NCBI GenBank assembly: GCA_029465975.1
Contig: CM055742.1
Coordinates: forward strand, 9,948,408-10,012,407
Direction: 5' to 3'
Length of the DNA stretch: 64,000 nt
From: Dallia pectoralis
Lineage: Eukaryota > Chordata > Actinopteri > Esociformes > Umbridae
Part shown: in pieces, positions 11,014-23,690 of the stretch
Layout: each line of letters starts with the position of its first letter
How positions within the stretch are numbered: the stretch's first letter is position 1
Translations under genes and position numbers: made by a program
The notes under the pieces: model-generated
Databases searched by the model: none
What the model was told of the DNA's origin: nothing
What the model saw: only the letters and a program-made list of their open reading frames with translations

Positions 11014-12117
11014 GGCGGTAGCACTCGATCTGGGGGCGGGACTGGATGGATGTTGACGGAATATCTTCTTCTCACACCACTAACATGAGCAAGGTCGCAA
11101 TGAGGTCAAGAGGGATTTTTAAACACTGTAGCTAAATGTAATTGCAGTTTCTTATTAAACAATAGAAAAAAGTTGCAGTTGCATACCGTGGTACCCCTCA
11201 GGTTATTGTCATGAGTGTCAATGTGACCCCTATCTCTCAGGGCAATTATACATTAATTCCAATAATGCCATGTTAAAAATAAGTCCAAGGGAGCAGATCA
11301 TATTGGTAATTATTATATAAAAAGGTCAAGTAACATTTGACTACAATAAATTGTGTCATTCAATAAAAATTGTAATAATACAGAGGAACGTATCATATAC
11401 CAAAATATCCCCATTACTTGTTAATCATAATTTATATATATTTGAACAGCAGAGGGAGTTGTTGTATCTTTAATGAGCCAAGTCTTCATTATAGAGGTTA
11501 TTTCCATTCATTTGCTAGAATTTGGTCTGCTATATTGCACAATTTATACTTTGTATTAGCCAGCACTGGGAATTGCAATGGTCAATCTTTTTTACCTTCC
11601 TTTGCAAAGGTATCCAGATTGCGTATGTGAATACATAACCATTTTGATAGACACCAAACAAGTTAGAAATAAACCCAGATTTCCTCTGGCTTCTGTGGTC
11701 ATACAGATGGTGGATTAACACATAGTCCCACCATACAGCCACTTGCATGCCATGCCAGGTGTTGGATGGGTTTGTTGTATTGGTAAAGCTTTCATTATCC
11801 GTCCAATACCCATCCATGTCAAAAATACAGTTGCAAACCACAGTGGTCGTCAAGTTACTTGTCCTTTGCTTTTCCTGACAATATTAGTTGATTCATTTGT
11901 GTCAAAGTACATACAGTAGGAACAACATTGATAATATTTTTTTTAAATATTTTTATCTTTAATCTCTAATTTGACATTAAATAATTGAAATTGTTATTTT
12001 ATGCGGTGGTTCTAAACTTGTTTTGTCAACTAAATTGACATATCACACAATTTTCAACCTAAAACAATCGAATGCGTGTTGGCAGTACATTTATGAGTTA
12101 TATTAGATTTGCAACTA
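11014..12117. other. Intergenic, nothing recognised
   Basis: AT-rich sequence. The 107-residue minus-strand frame at 11530-11853 has no domain signature and no supporting splice sites. Confidence 0.4.
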
Positions 12118-12816
12118 AAAGGCCATGTTTCAGACTGGCCAATAAAAATAAAATAAGATGGGCAAAAGAACACAGACACAGAACAGAGGAAGAACTCTGC
12201 CTTATAGACCAGCATCCTGTAGTCGCCTCTTCACTGTTTGCTGTGAAACTGGTGTGTTGCGAGTTCGATTTAATGAAGCTGGCAGTTGAGCACGTGTGAG
12301 GCGTTTGCTTCTTAAACTAGACACTAAAGTATTTGTCCTTTTGCTGAGTTGTGCACAGGGGCCTCCCACTCCCAACTTGTATTCTGGTTAGTGCCAGTTT
12401 GCTCTGTCCTGTGAAGGGAGTAGTACAAAGTGTTGTATGAGATCTTAAGTTTCTTGGCAATTTTGAGCCTGTAATCAAACCTACAAACGATGATGCTTCA
12501 GACACTGAAATTGTGTAAAGAAGACCAGTTTTATTGCTTTTTTAATCAGCACAACAGTTTTCAAAAAAATCACAGAAGGATCAATTACCCTTTTAAATTA
12601 GAAACTTGGATTAGCAAACACATTGTGCTGATAATGAAGATATGTAGATATTCCAATAAAAATCAGTATTTTCCAGCTACAATAGTCATTTTACAACATT
12701 AACAATGTCTACAATGTATTTCTGATAAATGTTATGTTATATACATAGACAAAAAATATGCTATTCTTTTAAAAAATGAAAATTGTATGTGGTCCCTAAC
12801 TTTTGATCGGTAGTGT
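12118..12816 (-). mobile_element. Truncated Tc1/mariner-like transposon (fish family)
   Basis: The sequence from GGCCATGTTTCAGACTGGCC onward, through GGGCAAAAGAACACAGACAC and the block at 12320-12470, to the terminal CTTTTGATCGGTAGTG, follows a common fish Tc1-like element. Its end is the inverted-repeat terminus CACTACCGATCAAAAGTTAG read on the minus strand. The transposase reading frame is broken by many changes and the left terminus is missing. The identification rests on remembered consensus, not a search. Confidence 0.65.
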
Positions 12817-12829
12817 TTATACATGCACG

Positions 12830-13311
12830 AATAAATAAATACATACATACATACACAAACAAATGCATACATACATGCACAAATAAATACATACATACAT
12901 ACATACACAAATAAATAAATACATACGTACATGCACAAATAAATACATACATACATACATACATACATACATACATACATACACAAATTAATACATACAT
13001 ACGTACATGCATACATACATACATACATACATACATACATACATACATACATACATACATACATACACAAATTAATACATACATACACAAATAAATACAT
13101 GCATACATACATACATACATACATACATACATACATACATACATACATACATACATACATACATACATACATACATACACAAATTAATACATACATACAC
13201 AAATAAATACATGCATACATACATACATACATACATACATACATACATACATACATACATACATACATACATACATACATACATACATACATACATACAT
13301 ACATACATTGG
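12830..13311. repeat. (ATAC)n tetranucleotide array
   Basis: About 480 bp of ACAT/ATAC tetranucleotide repeat with interruptions CACAAATAAATACATGCAT and CACAAATTAATACATACAT at intervals. These interruptions recur as blocks, suggesting segmental duplication of the array. It starts within 20 bp of the Tc1-like terminus. Met-Tyr-Val-Cys frames on the minus strand are artefacts. Confidence 0.97.
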
Positions 13312-13312
13312 A

Positions 13313-14380
13313 ATTTAATGTAGAATACAGCTTGTATTAAATCGTTGGATTCATATATTTTGACATCAGTATTTTAAATGGATGCCATCAACTTAAGTGC
13401 TTAAATCCGTAGCATTTCAATATTGAATGAGAAACTACATAAACCAGGGAAGAGCATCATCAATGAAAGTTGTATTTAGATGATTGAAAGTTCAGTTACT
13501 GGATTCACTCACTTCAACATATTAACATAATTTCAGTGATCTAAAACAATCTCTAGCCCACATGGCCATCCCATTACCAGAATGACAAAAATGATTACAT
13601 TTTGATTTAATTGTATAATTAAACTGCATAATGTCATTTTATAATTGTATTTTCTGGCTATGTCTAGACTCAAGGGCTTCGAGATTTACAGCAAAGACAA
13701 TTCGTTTGCCCCTGCAAATGCATTCATCTGAATCCGTTTTTTTAATTAATAAATACAGTGTCATTTATCTGAAATAATATTTCTTGTCAAATGTCCATTT
13801 GTGAGAATGACTGAAACACAGGCCAACGACCACGCGCCTTTAATGTCCTTCAGACAGGACTATAACAACATGCAGGTAGACCCCCTGGGTTAGTGCTCTG
13901 TAAGCGCCCGCCGTATGTCAATAATCTCTGACATCATGCTGAACATTTATTGCCCTACGTGCCAAATTGCCCGTGAATGTGTTACTAAAAACAGAGACAT
14001 TGAACTGTTCCCCGGCTCACAACACACAACAGTCGTGCGCAACTAAGCAACAGGAAGCAGCTCAGCAACATCCTCTTTAAATAATCCAGAAACAGTGAGG
14101 ACATACTGCCGTGTCAATTAGACCGCGAGCAGTGACCAAAGGCAAGGAAGGACGGAAGGGGGTCTCTTGTGGACGGTCTGTTCCTTTAGCGTTCATCTAT
14201 CAGAGCTGCAGTAAACATAACCTGCCCTATAGTATCTAAAATCCACCTTAAATGCCCCCCCCTCTGTGTTTTCTGTATTTTATTGTATGATAACATGAAC
14301 ATTATTTTTTGCCTCTGCTACAGTAAAGTGAAATTGTTCTAATTGAATTCTGGAAATGTTATTTACATCCTAATTTAAAC
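13313..14380. other. Intergenic, nothing recognised
   Basis: No tandem array, exon signature or clear transposon end is visible. An AT-rich low-complexity stretch occurs near 13735-13760. Confidence 0.4.
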
Positions 14381-14385
14381 AGGAA

Positions 14386-14965
14386 ATAGTTCCTAGCATA
14401 CGTATCCCTTTGCTTTGACACACCTGAATGAGCTCTGTTGGAGCCAATTGTCTTTCCTTAACAGAGACCAGCTGTGTGTAATTAAGGTGTTTCACACTAT
14501 TTCAGGGTAAGTAGACCTGTCTCTGGAAGGACCTCTGCACAGTTGTTTAATGTAACTTAAATTACGCCATGAAGATCAATGAACTTACTAAGCAAATTTA
14601 AGGTTCTCCCAACCACAAATCAACATTTTCAATTCATTAAAAATCACCCAAAGCACAGCAACATCCAATATTAAGACATTGAGAGAATATGGCATTAGTA
14701 TTAATGTCTAAAGCTGGTAGAGGGGTTTCCGAATAGAATCATGGCTGTAATGCACTTGTGTCCACCAATCACTTACTTGAAGGGGGTGAGTACTTATGCA
14801 ACCAATTGTTTTCTTATAGTTGTTTATAAATCTGTCAGAATATTTAGGCAATATTAAAATTTGGGTTGATTAATGGCAAACTCTTTATTAAATCCATTTT
14901 GATCTCAATGTTTCACAATTAAATGTTGAAATCTCCACGCCGGTAAATGCTCCAAGAGGCACTGT
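14386..14965. mobile_element. Probable decayed Tc1-like element
   Basis: Phrases typical of fish Tc1-like elements occur in order: ACCTGTCTCTGGAAGG near 14517, an A-rich body with short matches, then GAAGGGGGTGAGTACTTATG near 14778 and an A/T-rich right end. No intact transposase or terminal repeats are visible. The call rests on remembered family sequence and is tentative. Confidence 0.4.
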
Positions 14966-15674
14966 ATAGCTCTACTCTAGTTCATATATCCAAATTCCAC
15001 CATGCATGGGACTTGGAAATGTCAGCACTGACACAAAGTTAGATTAAATCCATTTGTCATCGATACAATTACGAGATGACTTTTCTGCCTCAGTTTGTGA
15101 CCGAATTGGGCTGACCTGTTTTTCAAGGAATTTCAATGCGTTATCAAATTACTCGCCTTTTAAACTAACATGTTGGGTTCCATCTTCCAGCTTATAATTT
15201 CGCACATTTATCAAAATCCATTTGATTCTATAGGTGGAATGCCTGATCAACAATTCTGAAAATAACTTTCAAATGTAGCATTTACATAAGCAAATTACTA
15301 TTGTTATACAACAATGATCATTTACATTTCAACACATGCATCTGTGCCTAAATAGGCTATTGTAATTGATCTAGTAAATTTAAAAGAAAAACAGCAAGCT
15401 GTAGTTGAGTAGTTTCAGAAGCTCTCAAATAAATATGGAACTGTTCATCAATGTAGTTGGCAAATATGTTTTGAATTATGCATATGCACATACAAGAGGA
15501 TGTTTACAGATAATACACAATAGATTCATACCAAAAGCATTGCAAACACTAGTAGACATACATTTTTCACATTGATAAATAGCATACTTGTATACTTCTC
15601 ATTTACAGCTAAATGCCAAACAATCTTAGAAACTGCAGCCCGTTTAACATTTCATTTGATACAATTCGCCCATA

Positions 15675-15940
15675 TACAGTTCACGTGTATTCATAAGTCC
15701 ACACACCTCTATCAAAATGTCAGGTTTTTGTAATGTGTAAAAATTAGAGCCTAGGTTATTGTAAGGATTGCATTTTTTATTTTCGCCTCTCAAAGATTTC
15801 AGTTTGTTTTTCAAATGAATCGTTCACATTATAGGGCCACATTAAAGGTGGCACATTTCTGACATCAGCAACCTCATTGTTTCACATCACAAAAACCTGG
15901 CATTTTAACAGGGGTGTGTAGACTTTTTATATCCACTGTA
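15675..15940. mobile_element. Tc1-like MITE next to the npy2r stop codon
   Basis: A 266-bp element with inverted termini: the left end has AAGTCCACACACCTCTATCA with AAAATGTCAGGTTTTT, and the right end mirrors it as AAAAACCTGGCATTTTAACA followed by GGGGTGTGTAGAC. TA dinucleotides flank both ends, as expected for Tc1/mariner insertions. A related copy is at about 58160-58372. It ends eight bases before the npy2r stop codon (15948-15950), so it forms the start of the 3' UTR or overlaps it. Confidence 0.75.
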
Positions 15941-15947
15941 AATTAAT

Positions 15948-17072
15948 TCAGAATTGAGTTGATTTTAAATCTGTATCGCTCGCGTCTTTTTCCCTGAGCG
16001 TCTTTTTGTTCACAAAGCTCCTGGGGTGAGAGTGGACCTTAGGACCGCATTTACACACCGACAGAAACGCATTGCGGTAGTTGTTGTTCATCCAGCCGTA
16101 CAGAATCGGGTTGACGAACGTCGAGCACATGGCCACGATGTGAAACATGGTGAAGAGCAATTTGAAGTCTTTCATGTCTAGGACGCTGTTGTCTATGTCA
16201 ATGGCCAGCTGAAATGCGTCCAGAGGCAGCCAGGTCACCGCGAACACAACCACCACCATAACCAGCATCTTTGTGGTCTTCCTCTTGCGCTGGTGCCGGT
16301 CGTTCCTGCCCGCCGGACTCGCGCGGTTCTTCAGCTTGCTCCAAATGCGGATGTAGGCGTAGGAGTTGATGGCCAGCGGCACGCCGTATTGAAGCAGGAG
16401 CATGGAGATGCTGTAGATGGTCCCGTCCATTCCGCTCCCGGGCCACTTCTCCGTACAAACCTGAATGGACTGCTCGGGCGAAAGGTCAAAAGTCCCGTAC
16501 TCCCGGAAGACGGCAAGCGGGCTGGCCAAGACGGCGCTGACGGCCCACGTGACGACAATGACGACGGCGCACGCGTCCTTGGACAGCTTGGTCTCCAAGT
16601 GGTAGACGATGCTCCTGTGCCGGTCCAGGGCGATTATGTTGAGCGTGATGGTGGACACGTGAACGGCCAGGCCCTGGGAGAACGGCAGCATGAAACACAG
16701 CACCTGGCCGAACCTCCATCCAACATGGAGGGTGTTGATCAGAGTGAACGGCAGGCACAGAGTATTGACGAGAAGGTCCGCCACGGCCAGGTTCACGATG
16801 AAGAAATTTGTGACGGTGCGCAAGGCTTTGAACTTGTACACCACGTATATCACAAGGGAGTTTCCGATGACTCCGAACAGTATGATGGTGCTGTAGGCCA
16901 GAATGAGGATAACTTGCACGCCGACCAGCTTGGTGCTGTCTTCCAGGTCCGGAAAACGGATGTTATTATAGATGTCGATCGCTGAGCAGCAGTTGGAGAA
17001 TTCAGCCACGAGTCTTGATGTATTCGCCCAGTCCTCCATTGGAGTTGCGTTTAATTGACTAGTGGTATCCAT
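15948..17072 (-). CDS. npy2r: Neuropeptide Y receptor, Y2 subfamily
   Basis: Class A GPCR for NPY/PYY peptides, coupled to Gi, in the plasma membrane. The coding sequence is one exon, as in NPY2R. From the ATG at 17070-17072 it gives 374 residues (human Y2 has 381). An in-frame ATG 69 bases upstream exists, but an acceptor (TCTTCTTTTGCAG) ends at 17104, leaving only a short 5' UTR before the chosen start. Seven membrane segments are visible. Landmarks: GNSLVIYVVYKF in TM1, NLAVADLLVNTLCLPF in TM2, the disulphide cysteines VLCFML and QVCTEKWPG, DRHRS in place of DRY, FAVTWLPLDAFQLAIDID in TM6 and NPILYGWMN in TM7. A Cys-Lys-Cys pair after helix 8 may be palmitoylated. Y2 is preferred over Y7 because of TM1-TM2 similarity and the nearby lrat genes; Y7 or a Y2 duplicate is not excluded. 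Confidence 0.92.
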   Translation of the reverse strand: MDTTSQLNATPMEDWANTSRLVAEFSNCCSAIDIYNNIRFPDLEDSTKLVGVQVILILAYSTIILFGVIGNSLVIYVVYKFKALRTVTNFFIVNLAVADLLVNTLCLPFTLINTLHVGWRFGQVLCFMLPFSQGLAVHVSTITLNIIALDRHRSIVYHLETKLSKDACAVVIVVTWAVSAVLASPLAVFREYGTFDLSPEQSIQVCTEKWPGSGMDGTIYSISMLLLQYGVPLAINSYAYIRIWSKLKNRASPAGRNDRHQRKRKTTKMLVMVVVVFAVTWLPLDAFQLAIDIDNSVLDMKDFKLLFTMFHIVAMCSTFVNPILYGWMNNNYRNAFLSVCKCGPKVHSHPRSFVNKKTLREKDASDTDLKSTQF

Positions 17073-17103
17073 TGATACTGCTCTCGTCCGGCATTCACAG
17101 TTT

Positions 17104-17764
17104 CTGCAAAAGAAGAGGTACACGATTGAGACAGGAGACATACATTTGTTGGCAGTTCTTAATGTTATTTCTTCATAGTTCTGAACATAGACTTGCGAAA
17201 CATTTCAAATCCTCCTTGTCTATTTTAGCCTGGGCTGTAAATCACATATTAATACTATACAGAAACGCATTGTTCCATCATGTTTTCCTGCGATGAACCG
17301 GATGGTTCACCAAATTACCAACATGGCACATTGGTGTCTTTATCCTACAACCAGGTTATGGATAAAGTATGACGGGAACCATTTGTTGGTTTAATGTCCC
17401 TGGTGTTTTAGCATTTGTGAATTATCTCATTTCTAGTACACCACCATTAGTATTTTTTCCTATTATCTTTAAATTGTCTAAAAGTATTGACGTTGTAAGC
17501 TTATAACAAGGCCTTTATAGATTATTTGAAAAATGTGCAAAACATTTTATTGATACCATAAATTGCAGATTTGATTACCAATTCCTGCCATAGTGCCAAT
17601 ATGAGCATTTTTTTATCTTCATTTATCACGCTTAAATAATTGGTTGGTTTGTGTATTAATGTAGTTTAAAGGGGTGTGGAAAATGTCAATGTATTTTTCC
17701 AGCTGCTACATGTGAAGACCATAAAGAGGCTCTGCTGAGCTTCACAAACATCATCAAGGGCAGG
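17104..17764 (-). other. npy2r 5' UTR intron and upstream sequence
   Basis: The acceptor at 17104-17105 on the minus strand shows that the receptor transcript has a 5' non-coding exon further to the right. I could not locate that exon. No repeat family is evident here. Confidence 0.4.
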
Positions 17765-17771
17765 ACAAAGT

Positions 17772-18732
17772 GATGAGGTGCGGATATCACGCTGATGAGG
17801 TGCTCATATCACGGTGATGAGGTGCGGATATCACGGTGATGAGGTGCAGATGTCACGGTGATGAGGTGCGGATATCACGCTGATGAGGTGCGGATATCAC
17901 GCTGATGAGGTGCGGATATCACGCTGATGAGGTGCGGATATCACGGTGATGAGGTGCTCATATCACGGTGATAAGGTGCTCATATCACGGTGATGAGGTG
18001 CTTATATCACGGTGACGAGGTGCAGATATCACGGTGATGAGGTGCAGATATCACGGTGATGAGGTGCAGATATCACAGTGATGAGGTGCAGATATCACAG
18101 TGATGAGGTGCGGATATCACGGTGATGAGGTGCTTATATCATGGTGATAAGGTGCTTATATCACGGTGACGAGGTGCAGATATCACGGTGACGAGGTGCT
18201 TATATCACAGTGATGAGGTGAAGATATCACAGTGATGAGGTGCGGATATCACGGTGACGAGGTGCAGATATCACAGTGATGAGGTGCGGATATCACGGTG
18301 ATGAGGTGCTTATATCACGGTGACGAGGTGCAGATATCACAGTGATGAGGTGAAGATATCACAGTGATGAAGTGTGGATATCACGGTGATGAGGTGCTTA
18401 TATCACGGTGACGAGGTGCAGATATCACGGTGATGAGGTGCAGATATCACAGTGATGAGGTGCAGATATCACAGTGCTGATATCACAGTGACGAGGTGCG
18501 GATATCACGGTGATGAGGTGCGGATATCACGGTGACGAGGTGGGGATGTCACGGTGATGAGGTGCGGATGTCACAGTGACGAGGTGCGGATATCACGGTG
18601 ATGAGGTGCGGATATCACGGTGATGAGGTGCAGATATCACGGTGATGAGGTGCGGATGTCAGGGTGACGAGGTGCGGATATCACAGTGTTGAGGTGCGGA
18701 TGTCACAGTGATGAGGTGCGGATGTCAGGGTG
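17772..18732. repeat. 22-bp minisatellite upstream of npy2r
   Basis: Roughly 43 copies of a 22-bp unit, GATGAGGTGCGGATATCACGGT shortened here to its core GAGGTGCGGATATCACGGTG. Variants alternate at GCGGATATC/GCAGATATC/GCTCATATC/GCTTATATC, GATGAG/GACGAG and CGGTG/CAGTG/CGCTG. One unit near 18473 is truncated. It lies about 600 bp upstream of the npy2r coding exon, so possibly in its 5' intron. Confidence 0.95.
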
Positions 18733-21590
18733 ACTCATCAGTTACATGAGACTAATTGACTGCTGCAGGATTGAATTCAACTATCTTTCCTTCTAATTTC
18801 TTCTAGTTTCTGTCTCACTCCTAAAACAATGATTAGAATCACCTGTGCACTCAATCAAACTCGTCGAAAGGGACAATCTGTCATTTGTAACGGACCTGAG
18901 ACTCGTCCAACCACAGCATCTTCGCCCTTACTTATCCTGCTCCGGCGTTGTGATCGTCCTTCATGTGTCATACTGGTGATGAAATATCCAAGGCTGGTCT
19001 TACTGACTGCTGTAGGTTTATGTATCTGTAAATTAAATTAAATGCCCTTCAACCCTCCCAAAAATATTAAAAGAAGTTGAAATCTGCATAGTAGCCTGTG
19101 TTCCAACCTTCTGTCACTCTTGATGTCTGAACGATCCTAAATCACATGCGGTAATCGTACATTTGAGGAGTAGCATTTAATTAAGCTTTTAAGCTGAAGT
19201 TGTACATGTCTAGCTGCCACACGAACTAGATTGAAATATCATATTCTTAAGGGATCCGGCTGACAAACTAAATCTTCACTTGTTCCCATTCCTATATTCC
19301 TATATTCCTATATTCCTAATTCAGGACATTACTTGGGACTCTCTAATGATATACCAACATATAAAGTTAGCTTTGTTTAGAAATCATTCACGATCAGGTT
19401 TTTTCAATCATGTTTTTTTAGACATTTTATGTTCAATTGCATTTTTTTTTTAAATGTTTAACCTTTATTTAACCAGGAGAAATCCCGTTGAGATTCAGAA
19501 TCTCTTTTTCAAGGGAGTCCTGGCCAAGACAGCAGTACAAAAGTTCCATTATTAAAATATACAGCAAAAACAGACAAAATAAAACAGGTTGGCAAATTAA
19601 CATCATCTCCACATAATCACCAGCAGCACTCAGTAGCAGCACATGTGCATGTAGTACTCAAGTCTGTCTCCGATCTATTGATGGTTAGTAAATGTATGAC
19701 AAAATACACGCTTTATGTCATTACATTTTGAAGAAAATGTTTAGTCTCAAATGGTAGTTTGTGTATGATCTTGTCTGGGAGATGCTAGAGGTGTTGTCAA
19801 GATTACACTTGTGCGAACCGAATGTTCAAGGTTAAAATATACATTTAACAGAATTGTTCAAATCCACTTTTACAAAAAGTTCTTTAGCCGGTATTTTGTC
19901 TTGTACTTACCTTGATCTTCAGAAGATGCATTTGATCTAGGCTATTTCCAGTACCACGATCCATTTTGTTGAAACAAAAAGTGATGTTGAACGGTTATCC
20001 GCAACTTAGTGTCTTCAACTGAACATGAATAAATTCCCTATGTGCAAGATGGTGCGTTTTTTTTACCCACCCCATTGTCCGTAATATCAAGCCATTTTAT
20101 TGTATGGAACATCAGGACGTTGACATGCCTAGGAAACCAAACAGCAAGCCACTACCTGATCTATGACATACACGTATCATCAATATGGCACAGGTTTTTC
20201 TAAAAATAGGTAACAGCATCAGAGCTCTGCATGCGCTCTGGACTCCTGTCTGAACAGAGCGAGTGTGTTCTGTGTGAAGGAGAGCCGGCGCAAGAGGAAG
20301 AGGGGGAGATGATTAACAGTTTGAAATGGCAAAGACCCTTACCCTGACACAAATAAACATTGTCCTCGGAGAAAAGTCTCCCGGCCTCACTCTAAATTAC
20401 ACTGGATCAATTTCCTGTTCGAACGAACGAGACACTCATTTCAGTGGTCGCATCCATGATTAACCAAATGAAAGGAGAAGTGATATGAAAGAAGCAACTT
20501 CGGGTTTTGTGCTTTATTGATTATTGAATGGAAATCGCCAGCGCGTACGTGTGCTAATTATTTTCACCCTTGTTTATGATGAATTGCAGGCCCTCCCCTT
20601 GCTAGGAGAACCACAGTGTGCCATTTTCTAATATTGGAGAACACATTAAAAGTGGTCTAGTCATCCGTACATAATGTTTCCAACACTGGTGTGTTTTTGT
20701 GGAGTGCCGTTTTCAAAGGGATTCAAGAAACTGAAATTGCCTAATTGGTTCGTTCCATGTGCTAGTTTAACATTCCTCCATGTGCTCACATCTAGTGGCG
20801 GATCTCAGTAAAAGAAAAAGAGAGTTCTTCCAAATGCATTATTGGCTCAGAGTTGGCATGTAATTGTACATATGAAGACTTCAAAAAGACCTCAGAAAGC
20901 AATCACATAATTTTTCTTTGCCAAAATAAAACTGGGCATATCTAACCTCTGACAGCTTTCACCGAATATCGAAGACATGTGATTTCCATATAAAGCAGGG
21001 CTTGTAGTGTACATACGCAATCCAAAGGGAATTGTCTTGAGGCGTTTGCTTGGGTCCGGTTAAATTAATTACTCGTTTTGCTTGTTGTTTTTTCTATCAT
21101 AGGACAGGTTTATAAGAGATATTTGTATTAGTCTATAATGAAACTGCTCAAGTAGTTTTTCACAGAATTATTCTTAATAATTGACCCATGACAAATGGAT
21201 TTAAGATTAATGTCACTTTTTTACACCCGAGTTAAACACAAAGCCATAAGAAGTACTTAAAAGGTATAATATTAACGCAGATTTATTTACATTTCATTTA
21301 AATTCATTCATAGACGTCACAATTGTGACACATTTTTAGAGCAAATAACAATTTGTCAATTTTATGGATTATAAAATATAGTTAATTAAAATTCATTTTC
21401 TATGGCCTTTTTGCTCATCTTCATTCAGTGTGCCAATACTTCTGGAGGTAAGTGTATATACCTAAAGACGCTGCAGTAGAATCAATACACTACCTTCCTC
21501 CATCCATATTTCTGCTTCCACTGATTCTGGAACATGAGTTGTCCGGTCAGACCTTTTAAACCTCACCATGCAGTCGAAAGAAAATGTAAA
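18733..21590. other. Intergenic, mostly unrecognised
   Basis: No exon can be supported. A (TTCCTATA)n mini-run lies near 19287-19318. Apart from the LINE/SINE-type fragment listed at 19451, I recognise nothing. Confidence 0.4.
19451..19605 (-). mobile_element. LINE/SINE-type 3' tail fragment
   Basis: The phrase TTAACCTTTATTTAACCAGG followed by TTGAGATTCAGAATCTCTTT and GGGAGTCCTGGCCAAGACAG is a common dispersed fish repeat, here a fragment of about 150 bp in reverse orientation. Identification is from remembered family sequence. Confidence 0.5.
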
Positions 21591-21593
21591 CAA

Positions 21594-21738
21594 AATACCT
21601 GGGTCTAATAAACAAATATCTGGGTCTAATAAACAAATACCTGGGTCTAATAAACAAATACCTGGGTCTAATAAACAAATATCTGGGTCTAATAAACAAA
21701 TACCTGGGTCTAATAAACAAATACCTGGGTCTAATGAG
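21594..21738. repeat. 21-bp minisatellite
   Basis: Seven copies of the 21-bp unit AATAAACAAATACCTGGGTC plus T. Since 21 is a multiple of 3, one frame on each strand stays open as a 7-residue repeat; this is not evidence of a gene. Confidence 0.95.
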
Positions 21739-22059
21739 CACGACCGTGTAAGTACAAACGGGTAAACGTGCAGATATACACATACATTATATTGTGCTTT
21801 TTATAACGTGGTTTTATTTTGTGTTTTTAAAGTATAGAATATATAGTTACGCATTTTGTTGTATTTTGAGTTCAGATTCCGAGTTGCGGTTTTGTCTTCT
21901 AAGAAAAACAATAACGCAAAGCACTAAAAAAATCTAACTCAGAACTTCACACCCATTGAGAATTGATCTTGGCAGGTCATTACCAAGGACCTGAAAAGTG
22001 TTTTCCAATCTCAGTCACATCAGATCCTTCTAGTCTGTTATATTTCTCTCCACATGTTC

Positions 22060-22525
22060 CCACCAAAGCTGAGACCAAACCTACGCCCTTGGTCTAGATG
22101 AACGTCCGGACCCAGAATTTCCCTGCAGGTCATCGGCCAAAGCATCACACCAGGTGTCGTCTTCGCACGATGCATCCTGGTACCATCACATCCCAGGTAA
22201 AAGGCGCACACAAACACGGTGCTCCACGCACCATGTTAAAGGAAATAAGACTCAATTGACTAGGCAACCTTCTTCCACTGTCGGAAGGTGATACAGTCCT
22301 CCCGGAAAAACAAAGTCTACTGCTTTCTTTGGTCATTGTTGTTCCATTTCCTACCAAGAATAATTATTCACATGTTGTTATTGCCTTTTTTTGTTTGCAT
22401 GTTTTTAAATACATACATGATACGCACTTCAACAGACAGCATAACTAGATAGAAGGAGATGGCCAATGTTATTCACATCACCGGTGAGGGGTCATAATGT
22501 TTTGGCCCCCGGTGTATAAAAGCTT
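22060..22525. mobile_element. Internally deleted Tc1-like element
   Basis: Sequence such as ACCATCACATCCCAGGTAAA, then AGACTCAATTGACTAGGCAA and CCTTCTTCCACTGTC, matches the antisense transposase body of a familiar fish Tc1-like family. GGTGAGGGGTCATAATGTTT with TGGCCCCCGGTGTAT resembles that family's terminal repeat. The centre is missing and no open frame survives. Confidence 0.55.
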
Positions 22526-23024
22526 GACAGTAGAGAAGCTTTTCCTATTTATTAGCAATTTTATTTTTACAAAATTTTACTAAAAACTACATGATTATAG
22601 GCTTTTCCCTTTTGGACATTTAACCGTAAATAGTTTTCCGATGACTGCATAGTAAATTCCAAAAGACTATAATAAATGTAGGGTAAACAAATGAATACCA
22701 TCCAATGCGGTGAATCTCTTAAAAAGTTATAGATCAGCTTCAACAATGTCTTTCCAGTGGAGGGGAAGTCAGATGTTGTTACTTTGATTTTCAATTATGT
22801 AGAGGGTTTTATAATGAATACAGATTTTAAAGGATACATAGGGGGTAGCTATTGACTGATCACTTGACCGCTACTGATTTCTCATTATGCAATCTGGCGG
22901 TAGATGTAATTCTTCTGCTTAGTCAAAGCTGCATTACCTATAATTGCTATTTTCAAAATGGCGCATATGAGGATGACACCCAGTACAATCGATCTGATGG
23001 TACCTGTCTATGAAACCACATTCT
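22526..23024. other. Intergenic, nothing recognised
   Basis: AT-rich sequence with no exon, tandem repeat or transposon end that I can support. Confidence 0.4.
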
Positions 23025-23690
23025 TCCTGGTTTGAGAGTTTGCTAAACCTGTGTACCCCTGGTTTTAGAGTTTGCTAGACTTGTGTACCCCCTGGTTTTT
23101 AGAGTTTGCTAAACCTGTGTACCCCTGGTTTTAGAGTTTGCTAGACTTGTGTACCCCCTGGTTTTTAGAGTTTGCTAAACCTGTGTACTCCTGGTTTTAG
23201 AGTTTGCTAGACTTGTGTACCCCCTGGTTTTTAGAGTTTGCTAAACCTGTGTACCCCTGGTTTTAGAGTTTGCTAGACTTGTGTACCCCCTGGTTTTTAG
23301 AGTTTGCTAAACCTGTGTGCTCCTGGTTTTAGAGTTTGCTAGACCTGTGTACCCCTGGTTTTTAGAGTTTGCTAGACCTGTGTGCTCCTGGTTTTAGAGT
23401 TTGCTAAACCTGTGTACGCCTGGTTTTTAGAGTTTGCTAGACTTGTGAACTCCTGGTTTTTAGAGTTTGCTAGACTTGTGTACTCCTGGTTTTAGAGTTT
23501 TCTAAACCTGTGTACTCCTGGTTTTAGAGTTTGCTAAACCTGTGTACCCCTGGTTTTTAGAGTTTGCTAAACCTGTGTACCCCTGGTTTTTAGAGTTTGC
23601 TAAATCTGTGTACCCCTGGTTTTAGAGTTTGCTAAACCTGTGTACTCCTGGTTTTAGAGTTTGCTAAACCTGTGTCCACCTGGTTTAAGA
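23025..23690. repeat. 33-bp minisatellite
   Basis: About 20 copies of a 32-34-bp unit, GTTTGCTAAACCTGTGTACC followed by CCTGGTTTTAGAG. Two subtypes (CTAAACC with ACCCCTGG, and CTAGACTT with ACCCCCTGGTT) alternate strictly over about the first eight units, a dimeric 66-bp higher-order pattern, and then become mixed. Confidence 0.95.

Noticed and set aside
12732..13308. Met-Tyr-Val-Cys repeat proteins on the minus strand
   Set aside because: Translation of an (ATAC)n microsatellite.
16293..16985. 230-residue plus-strand frame opposite npy2r
   Set aside because: It is an antisense shadow of the GC-rich receptor exon.
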